Source: Calothrix brevissima NIES-22 (GTDB lineage Bacteria; Cyanobacteriota; Cyanobacteriia; Cyanobacteriales; Nostocaceae). Taken from it: DNA of 64,000 bases. The number at the start of each line of letters is the position of its first letter. Position 1 is the first letter of the stretch. A program made the position numbers and the translations under genes. The notes under the pieces were generated by a model. The model saw nothing but the letters and a program-made list of their open reading frames with translations. It did not search any database and was not told where the DNA came from. Below, one piece after another: positions 25,293-34,745 of this stretch. The DNA lies in contig NZ_AP018207.1 of the NCBI RefSeq assembly GCF_002367995.1, forward strand, positions 1 through 64,000, read 5' to 3'.

Positions 25293-26528
25293 CTATTGCA
25301 TTGATGTCGCGGTACAATGCTCGAGTTTAATCTTCTCTAAAGCTGGCGATAAATTACTAGCAATTAATTCTTGTCGCGCTCCATTAAAATTTTTCGCAAC
25401 AGCTAAACTTTGATTATAAAACATATTAAATTTAGCACAATCATTTAAGTATGCATGAGCAATTGCCTGATTGAGTAAAGCTATATATTCGCTAGAATAA
25501 TCTTGATTTTTAGCTGTAAGTGCCATGACTTGCTGTGCATAATTAATTGCTGATTGAGAATCACCTTGCAATAAATAAACTAAACCAAGATTCGCCAAAG
25601 CTTGAGTTTCTGCGCCATAAATTTTATATTTCCTGGCGGTGTCTAAAAAATCTTGAGAATAATTAATTGCTTGTTGGTTTTGAGGTGAAAACTTTAATGA
25701 ATATAGATAATATAGGGAAATATGCCTTAAAGCGGTAATTTCACCCAGTATATCTTTTTTTTGCCGACTTTGAGCTAAATAATCTATAAAAAATTTAATA
25801 TTTGCAGTTAAATTTTCTTCATTTGGTCTTGCGAAAAAGCCAACATTTTTCAGGAAGACTTCTTCTGATTGCAACTGTTGCTGATTGCGGAATTTATCCA
25901 AATTATTTTGGTAATTTAAAGGCCAAACTCTTCTCACTGCTTGACCAATAATATTCTTGTTTGGTACAAAACCCCAACAACGACCATCGTAACTACTACT
26001 GCGATTATCTCCTAATGTTAAATAGGCGTTACGCGGAACAATTTTTGGCTGGGATAAATTAGGTCTTGCTTCTGTAGTGCAAACACTTATATTTGTTTCT
26101 TCTTGAGGACGCAGATAATTTTCTGGCAAAGGTTTATTGTTAATATATACTCGGTTTTTCTTCAGTTCTACTTTTTCACCTGGTAAGGCAACAATCCGAC
26201 TAATAAATGGGTCTATATATTGTTGCTTTTTTAACTCATCTGTGGGGCTAAAGACAATAATATCGCCTCGTTTGGGCGATTGCGAATTGTAAATTAATTT
26301 ATCAATTAATACTATATCTGCTTCCCATTGATCTGGGGTTCCATGTAAGGTAGGTTCCATTGAACCACTTGGTATCCATCTCATCTCAAATGCTGCGTTT
26401 AATACCCGACTATTACTACCGTCAAGTAGTGGGTTTTGTGGTTTATTAGCTGAAATTTGCGCGATCGCATGATAGTTAATGGCAGATATACTAAGAGCAG
26501 TAATGAATATCAAACCGATTTTTCGCAT
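25293..26528 (-). CDS. Signal peptidase I-like protein fused to a TPR-like domain, catalytic Lys replaced
   Basis: The 411-residue protein has an N-terminal hydrophobic signal (MRKIGLIFITALSISAINYH). It continues as an S26 peptidase: WIPSGSMEPTLHGTP with the nucleophile Ser at about 56, then RGDIIVFSPTDEL. The next motif reads DPFISRIVALPGEKVEL, where the general-base lysine (KR in ordinary signal peptidases) is Ser110. Later motifs are normal (YLTLGDNRSSSYDGR, GFVPNKNIIGQAVRRVWP). Residues about 215-400 form TPR-like helices (AIAHAYLNDCAKFNMFYNQS). The domain may be inactive or may use another residue. A shift in membrane topology from anchor to cleaved signal is also possible. Confidence 0.85.
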   Translation of the reverse strand: MRKIGLIFITALSISAINYHAIAQISANKPQNPLLDGSNSRVLNAAFEMRWIPSGSMEPTLHGTPDQWEADIVLIDKLIYNSQSPKRGDIIVFSPTDELKKQQYIDPFISRIVALPGEKVELKKNRVYINNKPLPENYLRPQEETNISVCTTEARPNLSQPKIVPRNAYLTLGDNRSSSYDGRCWGFVPNKNIIGQAVRRVWPLNYQNNLDKFRNQQQLQSEEVFLKNVGFFARPNEENLTANIKFFIDYLAQSRQKKDILGEITALRHISLYYLYSLKFSPQNQQAINYSQDFLDTARKYKIYGAETQALANLGLVYLLQGDSQSAINYAQQVMALTAKNQDYSSEYIALLNQAIAHAYLNDCAKFNMFYNQSLAVAKNFNGARQELIASNLSPALEKIKLEHCTATSMQ

Positions 26529-26730
26529 ATTTAAGTTATTTTCTCAGACTGTATCTGTATAAATTGTTAAATCTACAATCGTCAGACTTATATCTCAAAA
26601 TAACAGTTCCTTGATTAGATACAATGTTGCAGATCGTTATTTCTTAAAACTCTGGACAATCGGCGTAATTCAATACTAAAATTGGGCTAAAAATTTAAGT
26701 ATTTACTAGTAAATAGGTGAGAAGATTTTG

Positions 26731-27303
26731 ATGATGACCTTTGGTTTTAAATATTTCACTGCTGCTTGTACGGCAATTTTGCTAGCTAGTACTAACCATT
26801 TACCGGATGCTGCTATAGCATCTGTAAACAATCAGTCTCAGCAAATAGCCCAAAACCAAGCTCAAACAACTAATTCTGAACCTAATCTAGTATTTAAACC
26901 TATTTTAGCTAAAATCAAGCAAAAGAGCCGAATTCGTATATTATTACCCAAATTTATTCCTGAATCCGATGGCGTAACCAAAATTTACGCCATTGTCGAA
27001 AGCGCTACCAGAAATAAATACGAAATTTTACTAGGTTTTAGTCCCGATTGTAATGGTGGAACGGCTTGTAGGTTGGGCGTTGTGACTGCGGAAGCTGTAA
27101 CGCGGAAAACACCTAGCCTCACGGGTAAAACTGTGACTTTAGCAAGGGGAATTAGGGGTTATTTTGTCGATGCTAGCTGTGGTGCGAATTGCTCAGATGC
27201 TACCTTGACTTGGCGGCAACGGGGAGTGCAATATACTGTAGGGTTAAAAGCAGGCGATCGCGCTTCGTTAATTAAAATGGCTAATTCTGCGATTAATCCC
27301 TAA
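26731..27303 (+). CDS. Exported hypothetical protein
   Basis: The 190-residue protein starts MMTFGFKYFTAACTAILLAS, a clear signal peptide ending near ADAAIASVNN. Start ATG 26731 or 26734 is preferred over TTG 26728; AGGTGAGAAG lies just upstream. The mature part has two Cys pairs, SPDCNGGTACRLGV and VDASCGANCSDATLTWRQRG, probably disulfides in the periplasm. The domain is unrecognised. It is divergent from the signal-peptidase-like gene and upstream of a Uma2 gene, but the 76-bp gap does not prove an operon. Confidence 0.75.
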   Translation: MMTFGFKYFTAACTAILLASTNHLPDAAIASVNNQSQQIAQNQAQTTNSEPNLVFKPILAKIKQKSRIRILLPKFIPESDGVTKIYAIVESATRNKYEILLGFSPDCNGGTACRLGVVTAEAVTRKTPSLTGKTVTLARGIRGYFVDASCGANCSDATLTWRQRGVQYTVGLKAGDRASLIKMANSAINP

Positions 27304-27379
27304 AATTTTGATGCAGTTTTGCAGTGGCTTGTTGGTGTAGATTTGAAAGATATATAAGGCGATATAAAGGCGAAAAATT

Positions 27380-28009
27380 ATGACTCAAGCCTTACGCAAG
27401 CTAGTAACATTTGATGAGTTTGTTGCTTGGTATCCAGAAAACTCTGGCAACCGTTATGAACTGCATGATGGAGTAGTGGTAGAAATGTCCCAACCTACAG
27501 GTGAACATGAAGATGTTATCGGCGTTTTGGGACTAGAAATATCTGTAGAGATTAAGCGATTAAATCTTCCCTACTTCATTCCAAAAACTGCATTAGTCAA
27601 ACCACCGGACAATGAATCGGCTTATTCACCAGATATATTAATTATTAATCGCTCCAATTTGGTAAATGAACCACTGTGGAAAAAGCAATCTACAGTTACT
27701 CAGGGTGCATCAATTCCCCTGGTAATTGAGGTAGTCAGTAGTAATTGGCGCGATGATTATTTTACTAAACTAGGTCAATATGAAGCGGTAGGTATCCCCG
27801 AATACTGGATTGTTGATTATGCAGCTTTAGGCGGTAGGCGGTTTATTGGTAACCCAAAAAAACCAACTATCTCGGTTTATTCTTTAGTTGAGGGAGAATA
27901 CCAAGTTCAGCAGTTTGTTCAAGAACAACAGATTATCTCACCAACTTTCCCCGAATTAAATTTATCTGCATCACAAATTTTTCAAGTTGGCGGTGTCAGC
28001 AGTCTGTAG
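27380..28009 (+). CDS. Uma2 family endonuclease-like protein (DUF820)
   Basis: The 209-residue protein begins MTQALRKLVTFDEFVAWYPE and has NRYELHDGVVVEMSQPTGEH, SPDILIINRSN, LVIEVVSSNWRDDYFTKLGQ and EYWIVDYAALGG. These are the conserved Uma2 blocks, including the Asp of PDILI and Glu of VIEVVS at the PD-(D/E)XK positions. It is the second Uma2 gene of the window (compare 2787-3410), with clearly different sequence, so not a recent duplicate. Its cellular role is unknown. Confidence 0.88.
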   Translation: MTQALRKLVTFDEFVAWYPENSGNRYELHDGVVVEMSQPTGEHEDVIGVLGLEISVEIKRLNLPYFIPKTALVKPPDNESAYSPDILIINRSNLVNEPLWKKQSTVTQGASIPLVIEVVSSNWRDDYFTKLGQYEAVGIPEYWIVDYAALGGRRFIGNPKKPTISVYSLVEGEYQVQQFVQEQQIISPTFPELNLSASQIFQVGGVSSL

Positions 28010-28228
28010 GGGCGGGTTCTGCGAGATTTTTATCGGGAAAATAGATACGGTTAAACCCCCCGTACTTCATCATTCAGGACAAAACCATAAAAATGTTGGG
28101 TTTCGTTCCTCAACCCAACCTACTAGCGCGGCAACCTTAAAATGTTTGGTTGATTAATGATATTATTCAGCAATTATGGCATTTCCATTTTTTGAACCCA
28201 ACAAATTAGACTAGACGCGCTACTACGC

Positions 28229-28289
28229 AGTTTAAAATTAATAAATTAAACCCCTCTTCACATAGGAAGAAGGGTTTAATTTTAAACTG
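28229..28289. terminator. Large hairpin between convergent genes
   Basis: Arms ATTAAACCC-TCTTC and GAAGA-GGGTTTAAT face each other around ACATAG and extend outward with AGTTTAAAATTA and TTTTAAACT. It lies between the Uma2 gene (+) and the PRC-barrel gene (-) and can serve both as terminator, with T-rich tails. GAATTAC heptamers follow (about 28290-28325). An upstream REP (TTGGGTTTCGTTCCTCAACCC, about 28100) also lies in this gap. Confidence 0.65.
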
Positions 28290-28331
28290 AATTACGAATT
28301 ACGAATTACGAATTACGAATTATGAATTAAT

Positions 28332-29312
28332 TTAATATCCTTCTTCTTCGTATTCTGGCTGTTTCTCTTTGACTTTCTTAGGAATGTTCACAGGTTTGGG
28401 TTCATCTTCCCAAGCATCGCCTTCTACATCGTCGTAATCGTCGTATTCATCGACATATTGCTTTTTGTAGGGTTGCGCTTCAAATTTAGCAGGTTGTTGA
28501 TACCTGTCTTTATCTGTCGCTTCACTCCAGTTGTCTTCTTCGTCGTCTTCTTCGTATTGAATTGATTCGTATTGGCGCGCTTGCATTACTTGGCGCTGGG
28601 GTTTTTCTTCTTCAATATAATCTTCGTCCCATTCTTCCCTCGCTACGGGTTCGGGGGTGCGGACTTTGGGTTTGGGTGGTTGTAATGGTACACCACTTGG
28701 GAGTTGATTTCCAGGGGCGACGGTACGCGGTGCGGCGTAGTATTCTTCATCAGCGTCTCGTTCCCAAGGTGCTTTACCAATACCGAGTCGTTCGAGAACG
28801 CCAACTGACAATTGGGTGGTTCTTTCTTCCGCGCCTTCAAAGACAATTAATCTACTGGGCCCTGTGCTGACGACTTCATCAATTGAAAGTTCGTAGGTAC
28901 TTAGGACTTGTTCGGGAATTTGGGGTAATCCTAAGGAAGCGATGACTATAGAGTGGAGTTTACCATTTTCACCGTTAAATTTAAAGCCGCGTACTCTTCC
29001 TAATACTTCACCTGTTTCTGTAATTACTTCCCAGTTAATCAGGTTACTTAAGGTTTCAACTTCAATATCTTCAATTACGTCCTCGTTATCTACCAGGATG
29101 ACATCGCCAATCTGGCTGATACTGCTCAGGTACATGTTGCGTGGTATACCAGAAATAGAGATCAGGCTGTCTCTCAAGCCAAGAGCTACAACCTCTCGTT
29201 GATCTATATCCACCCAGACTTGACTAACGATACCTACTCGCTTACCGTTGTCGCGGGTAATCACCTGAGTATTTAATATGTCGGAACGCCTAATTATCTG
29301 TTCAGAGGTCAT
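28332..29312 (-). CDS. PRC-barrel domain-containing protein
   Basis: I chose ATG 29312 (MTSEQIIRRSDILNTQVITR; 326 residues). Two PRC-barrel modules are visible: residues about 5-80 (RVGIVSQVWVDIDQREVVAL) and about 85-165 (GEVLGRVRGFKFNGENGKLH). The last 130 residues are Pro, Glu, Asp and Tyr rich and low in complexity (DEYDDYDDVEGDAWEDEP), so probably disordered. The gene begins 58 bp after smc ends on the same strand, so the two are probably co-transcribed. PRC barrels mediate protein or RNA contacts; the role here is not known, although the position suggests a link to chromosome structure. Confidence 0.88.
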   Translation of the reverse strand: MTSEQIIRRSDILNTQVITRDNGKRVGIVSQVWVDIDQREVVALGLRDSLISISGIPRNMYLSSISQIGDVILVDNEDVIEDIEVETLSNLINWEVITETGEVLGRVRGFKFNGENGKLHSIVIASLGLPQIPEQVLSTYELSIDEVVSTGPSRLIVFEGAEERTTQLSVGVLERLGIGKAPWERDADEEYYAAPRTVAPGNQLPSGVPLQPPKPKVRTPEPVAREEWDEDYIEEEKPQRQVMQARQYESIQYEEDDEEDNWSEATDKDRYQQPAKFEAQPYKKQYVDEYDDYDDVEGDAWEDEPKPVNIPKKVKEKQPEYEEEGY

Positions 29313-29370
29313 TCTATACCGAGTCCTGATCTCGAATCCGGTTAATCTATACACTATTATTAACAAAAAC

Positions 29371-32300
29371 TCAAGCAGATGTATGGTCGGCTGGCAATTT
29401 AATTCCCAAAACTTGGGTGTAAGCTCCCCGTGCTTGAGTAACGCCTATTGTGCGTTCGGCTGATTCTATCATCGGGCGGCGCAAACTCACAACTATAAAT
29501 TGTGCTTGTTTAGCCTGTTGTTTAATCATTTTAGCTAATCGTTCTACGTTTGCCCCGTCTAAAAACATATCAACTTCGTCGAAGGCGTAGAAGGGGGAGG
29601 GGCGATAGCGTTGCAAAGAAAAGATAAAGCTTAAGGCGGTGAGGGATTTTTCACCCCCAGACATGGAGGCTAATCGCTGTACTGGTTTACCTTTGGGGTG
29701 CGCAACTAAGTTTAAGCCACTGCTAAAGGGATCTTCGGGATCGTCTAGTTGTAGGTAACCGTCGCCTTCGGAAAGGGTGGCGAAAATTGATTGGAAGTTT
29801 TCGTTAACTGCGTCGAAGGCTTCTTTAAAGGCGCGTTGGCGTAATGTAGTAAAGTTTTCAATCCGCAAAAGTAATTCGGTGCGCTCTCCTTCAAGGGTTT
29901 CCAGCTTTTGTGTCAGTTCTTGCAGGCGGTTTTGGGTGCGTTCGTATTCTTCTAAGGCCAGCATATTTACTGGTTCCATTGCTTGCAAACGTTTGGCAAG
30001 CGATCGCAATTCTTTCTGCAATTCTTCTAAGTCTACTTGATCTGGTACTTCTGGCAGTGGATCGGGTAATTCTGGCGCTAAGGTTTGCAGTTGTTCTCTG
30101 ACGTTAACTAATTCCTCGCGTCTGGCTGTGAGGGTTTCTTGCAGTTTTTCTAGTTCCCATTCTAATTGTTGTTGCCGCAGTAAATGCGATCGCAGTTCTT
30201 GTTCGGTGCGATCGCGTTTTTGTTTCTCTTCCCCTAAATTCTGTTCCATCTCGCTCAATTTGGCGCGAATTTCGGTAATTTGGCTGCTGAGGGCGCTATG
30301 TTGAGTTGTAATGGTTGCGAGTTGATTTTGCTGGGTTTCTTGCTCTTGCTGGTACTGGGTAATGCGTTCTTCGGCTTCTTGGATTTTCTCTTGTAAGCGT
30401 TGCTGTTGATTTTCTAAATTTCTTAATCTTTGTTCTGCCTCCCGTAAAGCTGTTTCCCGTTGTTGTAATTGTTGCTCTTGATTTTTAATTGTGGCTTGAA
30501 TTTGTTGCCATTCGCTAGGGGTTTGGGAGGCTTCCAACTCTGCTAATGTTTGTCGCAATTGTTGCAACTGATTTTCCTGTCCCGGTAATTCCCGATCCAA
30601 AACTTCTAAGCGGGATTGTGCGGTGGCGAATTTTTCGCTATTTTGAGCTAATTGCGATCGCGTGTTTTCTAACTGCGCTGTTAAGGTTTTAATTTCTTTT
30701 TGCAGCTGTTCTAATTGAATTTGCTGTTCTCTTCTGGCTTGACGCGCTTCTGTAACTTGCTGCGATAGAGTTTTGGCTTTAATTGCGAGAGTAGAAATCG
30801 CTTCGCCACACCGTTCTAAAACCTTCTCAATTTCCCCTAAACGTCTGCGTAATGCGGCGACTTCTTCCGGTTCTGCTGCTTCGCTGTTCCCAAAGCGCAA
30901 GGATGAACGCTGGGTGTTACTACCGCCAGTCATCGCGCCACTAGTTTCTAATAATTCCCCGTCTAAGGTGACGATACGGTATAAGCCGAGGTTTTTCCGC
31001 GCTTGTTCTAAGGTGGAGAAAATGACGGTGTTACCAAAGACGTAACTAAAGACATCTTTATAACGGCGATCGCATTCTACTAAATTCACCGCATAGTTAA
31101 CGAAACCGCTAGCTAATCGTAGGGTAGCATCTTGGGTAAATCTCGGCGGATTAATTTTATTTAGAGGTAAAAATGTCGCTCTCCCGGCGCGTTTCTGCTT
31201 TAACAGTTCAATTCCCGCAGCCGCAATCCCGTCATCTTCTACTACTATATGTCCCAATCTGCCGCCAGCCGCAATTTCTAAAGCCAGTTGATAGCGGGGT
31301 TCGACTCTGCCTAACTGTACCACTAAGCCACACAAACCAGGCATTCCCGATTGTAAAATCACCTTGCTGGCTTGGGTTCCTTGAATTTCCTGCTGTGCTT
31401 GCGCTTGTGCTTCAAGTTTATCTAATTGGCGTTGTTTTTCTCGCTGTTCTTGTAATAATCGCTTTTGCGTATCTTGTTGAATTTGCAGTTCTTGTTCTGT
31501 TGCGGCGAGATTTTGCGCGAGATTTTGAATCGGTTCGCTAGAACTATTAAATTCTGTTTCTAAGCGACTGCATTCGGCTTGTTTTGTCGCTAATTCCGGT
31601 TCTAAACTAGTAACTAGTTGAGTTTGTTCTTGAATTTGCTGCTGTAACTGATCGTTCCGTTCTCTCAAGGTGGCTTGTTCGGTGCGTTGGGGTTCGAGAG
31701 TTTGCAGCAGCGTTTCGATTTGATGGTTTAACGCCGTTTGTTGTTGTACCCAAGCTTCGGAAGCGGAAGCGATTTCCGTTGCTGCTTGGCGAGAAGTTTC
31801 TAAAGCTTGTTGCGTTTCATCCCGTTGTTGCTGACAGTAAACAATCGATTGCTTTTCCACAACCTGAGTTTCTGCTATTTGTTCGAGGGAACGCTGATGT
31901 TGTTGAATTTCTTGCTGACTTTGCGCTTGGCGTTTTGTGGTTTCTTGAATTGCGGTTTCTAATTCGCTGCGCTGACGCTGGAGTTGCTTGTGTTCCGCTT
32001 CTTGGGTAGCTAAGGTAGATTGTACTGCTAATAATTCCTCTTCTCCCAAAGCTTTCACATGGGCATTGAGCTGATCTAATTCAACAGTAGTTTGCTCAAT
32101 TGTAGTATTGAGGGCGGTGAGTTCTGTCGAAAGTTCTACGGATTTGCGATCGCCATTTTGAATTTGGTTAGCTAATTTTTCCTGCTGTGCTTGGAGGGAA
32201 CGCCAAGATAACACTGCTTCCCAAGATTGCTTTGCTAAATACTCAGCGCGGAGTTTTTGATATTTTTCTGCTTTGGCTCGGTCTTGCGACAGGCGATCGC

Positions 32301-33042
32301 GTTGTACAGTTAATTCAGTTTCAATAATCCGACAACTATCTTCCTTTTCCTTTACCTCATCTAAAGTCGCCTTCGCTTGATGAATTTTGCGATCAAATGC
32401 TGCTACACCCGCTAATTCGTCAATAATTTCTCGCCGTTCCCTAGCGTTCATCGAGATAATACTGGTAACGTCCCCTTGCAGTACGACGTTATAACCTTCA
32501 GGATAAATCCGCAGGGTTTCTAAAGCTTCATGTAATTCCGTCAGGGTACAAGAAGCACCATTAATATAGTAATTCGATGTATAAGTTCCTTGATAAGTCA
32601 CCCGCAGCTTCCTGGTGACACTCCACTCATTTGAGGTTTCTGGGTTAGGAAGCTTAGAATTTGCCTTATTTTCTTCCGTTTCCTCGATTTCCTCGGTTTC
32701 CTCAACTTCTACAACTTCTACATCCTCTAAACTATCTTGTACTGTTGGCTTGGTATCATTAATCGAAACCGCATCGCTAATATCAAAAGTCACCGTCACG
32801 CTAGCTTCCACAGTCGCGCGACTTTTTGCCGTTTGAGTATTATTAACCAAATCCGGTAAGCGATCGGCACGCATTCCTTTAGAACTAGCCAATCCCAGAC
32901 AAAACAGCAGCGCATCGAGAATATTCGATTTACCAGAACCATTAGGCCCAGATATTACAGTAAACCCCCCCAATAAAGGAACTTGGGTGGTACCGCCAAA
33001 GGACTTAAAGTTGGTAAGTTCGACGCGCTTGACATGAACCAT
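29371..33042 (-). CDS. smc: Chromosome segregation protein SMC
   Basis: The 1223-residue protein has the complete SMC architecture. The N-terminal ATPase half has Walker A GPNGSGKSNILDALLFCLG. Two long Gln/Glu-rich coiled coils (about 170-500 and 690-1030) surround the hinge (about 520-680), which contains MPGLCGLVVQLGRVEPRYQL. The C-terminal half carries signature SMSGGEKSLTALSFIF and Walker B PFYAFDEVDMFLDG. SMC dimers with ScpA/ScpB organise and separate chromosomes. An acidic insert (VEVVEVEETEEIEETEENK) at about residue 110 lengthens the head relative to E. coli-type or Bacillus SMC. No scp gene is adjacent; a PRC-barrel gene follows. Confidence 0.96.
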   Translation of the reverse strand: MVHVKRVELTNFKSFGGTTQVPLLGGFTVISGPNGSGKSNILDALLFCLGLASSKGMRADRLPDLVNNTQTAKSRATVEASVTVTFDISDAVSINDTKPTVQDSLEDVEVVEVEETEEIEETEENKANSKLPNPETSNEWSVTRKLRVTYQGTYTSNYYINGASCTLTELHEALETLRIYPEGYNVVLQGDVTSIISMNARERREIIDELAGVAAFDRKIHQAKATLDEVKEKEDSCRIIETELTVQRDRLSQDRAKAEKYQKLRAEYLAKQSWEAVLSWRSLQAQQEKLANQIQNGDRKSVELSTELTALNTTIEQTTVELDQLNAHVKALGEEELLAVQSTLATQEAEHKQLQRQRSELETAIQETTKRQAQSQQEIQQHQRSLEQIAETQVVEKQSIVYCQQQRDETQQALETSRQAATEIASASEAWVQQQTALNHQIETLLQTLEPQRTEQATLRERNDQLQQQIQEQTQLVTSLEPELATKQAECSRLETEFNSSSEPIQNLAQNLAATEQELQIQQDTQKRLLQEQREKQRQLDKLEAQAQAQQEIQGTQASKVILQSGMPGLCGLVVQLGRVEPRYQLALEIAAGGRLGHIVVEDDGIAAAGIELLKQKRAGRATFLPLNKINPPRFTQDATLRLASGFVNYAVNLVECDRRYKDVFSYVFGNTVIFSTLEQARKNLGLYRIVTLDGELLETSGAMTGGSNTQRSSLRFGNSEAAEPEEVAALRRRLGEIEKVLERCGEAISTLAIKAKTLSQQVTEARQARREQQIQLEQLQKEIKTLTAQLENTRSQLAQNSEKFATAQSRLEVLDRELPGQENQLQQLRQTLAELEASQTPSEWQQIQATIKNQEQQLQQRETALREAEQRLRNLENQQQRLQEKIQEAEERITQYQQEQETQQNQLATITTQHSALSSQITEIRAKLSEMEQNLGEEKQKRDRTEQELRSHLLRQQQLEWELEKLQETLTARREELVNVREQLQTLAPELPDPLPEVPDQVDLEELQKELRSLAKRLQAMEPVNMLALEEYERTQNRLQELTQKLETLEGERTELLLRIENFTTLRQRAFKEAFDAVNENFQSIFATLSEGDGYLQLDDPEDPFSSGLNLVAHPKGKPVQRLASMSGGEKSLTALSFIFSLQRYRPSPFYAFDEVDMFLDGANVERLAKMIKQQAKQAQFIVVSLRRPMIESAERTIGVTQARGAYTQVLGIKLPADHTSA

Positions 33043-33158
33043 AGGCGCTATGCTGCTAGGCTAATGAAGTAAAAGTGTAGCAAGTAAATTGAGTTTGTCT
33101 ACTAATTCCGCTAGAGAATTTAGGATTTATCCATCCAAACAACAGTCAGGAGAGTTTA

Positions 33159-33280
33159 GGGACATCCAATTTTTTAAATACCCAATAAATTTGTAGTGCG
33201 AGCGTCTCGCTCGCTGGTGTTCAAAAGCGAGCAAGATGCTCGCACTACGGAATTTGGGTAATTTATTTTTTGTAAGTCCC
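33159..33280. mobile_element. MITE family A, copy 2 (122 bp)
   Basis: The ends are identical to copy 1 (22668-22792), and an exact 3-bp duplication TTA flanks it (33156-33158 and 33281-33283). The core palindrome differs (AGCGTCTCGCTCGC left, GCGAGCAAGATGCTCGC right). It lies in the smc upstream region. The rest of 33043-33811 has no gene I can support. Confidence 0.85.
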
Positions 33281-33621
33281 TTAGCAGCATTGCTGATAAA
33301 TTGGTATAGTTTTACGCAATTTTTCGCCATAGCTATTTCCGTGAGGAAGCAAACTCTGCAATCTGAACAATTGTACTAACGTGAATATAGCAGTCTTAAC
33401 TTATATCATGTTTGACGAAATAAATGTTATCGGATGAATATTTTATTTTTGAACAAATACCTGAGAGTGAGCATTGCCCATCATATCTGGGTTTTGGCGA
33501 GCATTAAACCGCCGAGACGCGAAGTACGCCTTCTGTGCAAGAGGCTTCCGCCAACGCGCAGCGTTTCCCCTTAGGAGAAGAATTCGAGAGAAGGTGTGTC
33601 CATCCTATATTCAAAAATTTC

Positions 33622-33733
33622 AGGACTTACGCAAAAATCATCAAAAACCTTAATTTATTTAACCGCCTTCGCGTAGCGTCTCGCAGAGAAGACGCCAAGT
33701 ACGCCAAGAATTCGTAGAGTGTGCGTAAGTCCT
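33622..33733. mobile_element. MITE family C (112 bp)
   Basis: Perfect 12-bp terminal inverted repeats AGGACTTACGCA and TGCGTAAGTCCT surround a non-coding core with a GCGTAGCGTCTCGC-type sequence. The ends resemble those of IS5-like elements of cyanobacteria. Another single end (GGACTTACGCA) is at 61231-61241. Confidence 0.75.
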
Positions 33734-33811
33734 AAATTTTTAGTAATGTTATTTAGAGAGATTGGGGAATTCTGTAAAATTATCTTAAGTTGTTAGTTAA
33801 TTAGATAAATT

Positions 33812-34162
33812 ATGCTACTTGAAGACTACTTTGATTTTCAGCGTCCTGATGATATTCGACTCAAAGGTACAAGAGTAGGAATTGAAACTATTCTTTATGA
33901 ATTTATCCACCGGAGTCGGACGCCAGAAGAAATTGTTGAAAGCTATCCTTCAGTAACTTTAGAACAGGTATATGCAACTATTCTTTATTACCTACATAAT
34001 AAAGAAGCCGTCAGCGCCTACATGACTGATTGGTTAGAGTGGAGTCATAAAATGCAAGAAGAACAACGACGCAACCCGCCGCCAGTTGTCGCCAAATTGA
34101 TAAAATTCAAAGCTGAAAGAGAAGCTATGAAAAAAGCAGATGACTCTCAACTATATTCTTGA
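33812..34162 (+). CDS. DUF433 antitoxin-like protein
   Basis: The 116-residue protein begins MLLEDYFDFQRPDDIRLKGT and has the DUF433 pattern: RVGIETILYEFIHRSRTPEE, IVESYPSVTLEQVYATILYY. The SPEEIVESYPSL-type helix-turn-helix region should bind DNA. The C-terminal basic helix would contact the toxin. It overlaps the DUF5615 gene by 23 bp. DUF433-DUF5615 pairs are a proposed toxin-antitoxin type related to VapBC; function is inferred from the family. Confidence 0.85.
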   Translation: MLLEDYFDFQRPDDIRLKGTRVGIETILYEFIHRSRTPEEIVESYPSVTLEQVYATILYYLHNKEAVSAYMTDWLEWSHKMQEEQRRNPPPVVAKLIKFKAEREAMKKADDSQLYS

Positions 34163-34502
34163 TGAAAATGTCGATAAACTATATTTACGACAATTTCGAC
34201 AACGCAATCCTAATTTAATTATGTGGGTAGTTGGTGATCCAGGCGCTCCACCTAGAGGTACACTAGACCCAGAAATATTATCTTGGTGTGAGGAACACAA
34301 ATTTATTTTAGTTACAAATAATCGTAAATCTATGCCTGTACATTTAGCTGAACACATCGCCCAAGGGCGGAATATACCAGGCATTTTTATTTTGAATGAT
34401 AAATTAACTATTGGTGAGACTATTGATGAATTAGTTGTAATTGCTCAAGCATCTTTTGACAATGAATATCAAAACCAAATTGTACATTTACCACTGCTTT
34501 AA
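34140..34502 (+). CDS. DUF5615 PIN-like toxin
   Basis: The 120-residue protein starts MTLNYILDENVDKLYLRQFR, with the first acidic motif LDEN of PIN-like nucleases. It continues GAPPRGTLDPEILSWCEEHK, FILVTNNRKSMPVHLAEH and IPGIFILNDKLTIGETIDEL. Conserved Asp and Asn positions of the PIN fold are present, so RNase activity is plausible. The 23-bp overlap with the upstream DUF433 gene indicates coupled translation, typical of toxin-antitoxin pairs. Confidence 0.87.
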   Translation: MTLNYILDENVDKLYLRQFRQRNPNLIMWVVGDPGAPPRGTLDPEILSWCEEHKFILVTNNRKSMPVHLAEHIAQGRNIPGIFILNDKLTIGETIDELVVIAQASFDNEYQNQIVHLPLL

Positions 34503-34524
34503 ACAATTACCCTAGATTGAAAAT

Positions 34525-34589
34525 GGGCATGGGGCATGGGGCATGGGGCATTGGGCATTGGGCATTGGGCATTGGGCATTGGGCATAGG
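34525..34589. repeat. GGGCATG/GGGCATT heptamer array
   Basis: About nine head-to-tail copies, the first ones GGGCATG and the later ones GGGCATT, downstream of the toxin gene. Confidence 0.9.
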
Positions 34590-34632
34590 AAATAATTTCG
34601 GATTTGCGCTTTTGGATTAGATATTAATCTAA

Positions 34633-34744
34633 GAGACTTCCAAATAAAAAAATATTCCAATCATTAACTTACCAAACCCGCAACTCGTAGGGGCGGGGTA
34701 ACCCCGCCCCTACAATTTGGCATAATTTATTTTTTGGAGTTCCC
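34633..34744. mobile_element. MITE family B, copy 1 (112 bp)
   Basis: The left end is GAGACTTCCAAATAAAAAAA and the right end, reverse complemented, is GGGAACTCCAAAAAATAAAT. An exact 3-bp duplication TAA flanks it (34630-34632 and 34745-34747). The core is a palindromic REP with arms GTAGGGGCGGGG and CCCCGCCCCTAC. Copy 2 is at 52849-52971. Confidence 0.85.
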
Positions 34745-34745
34745 T

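Noticed and set aside
28562-28870. 102-codon plus-strand frame inside the PRC-barrel gene
   Set aside because: It is antisense to a well supported coding region and has no ribosome site or family features.
33127-33330. 67-codon minus-strand frame
   Set aside because: It is made mostly of MITE A copy 2.
33535-33717. 60-codon frame
   Set aside because: It is composed of a REP-like segment and MITE C.
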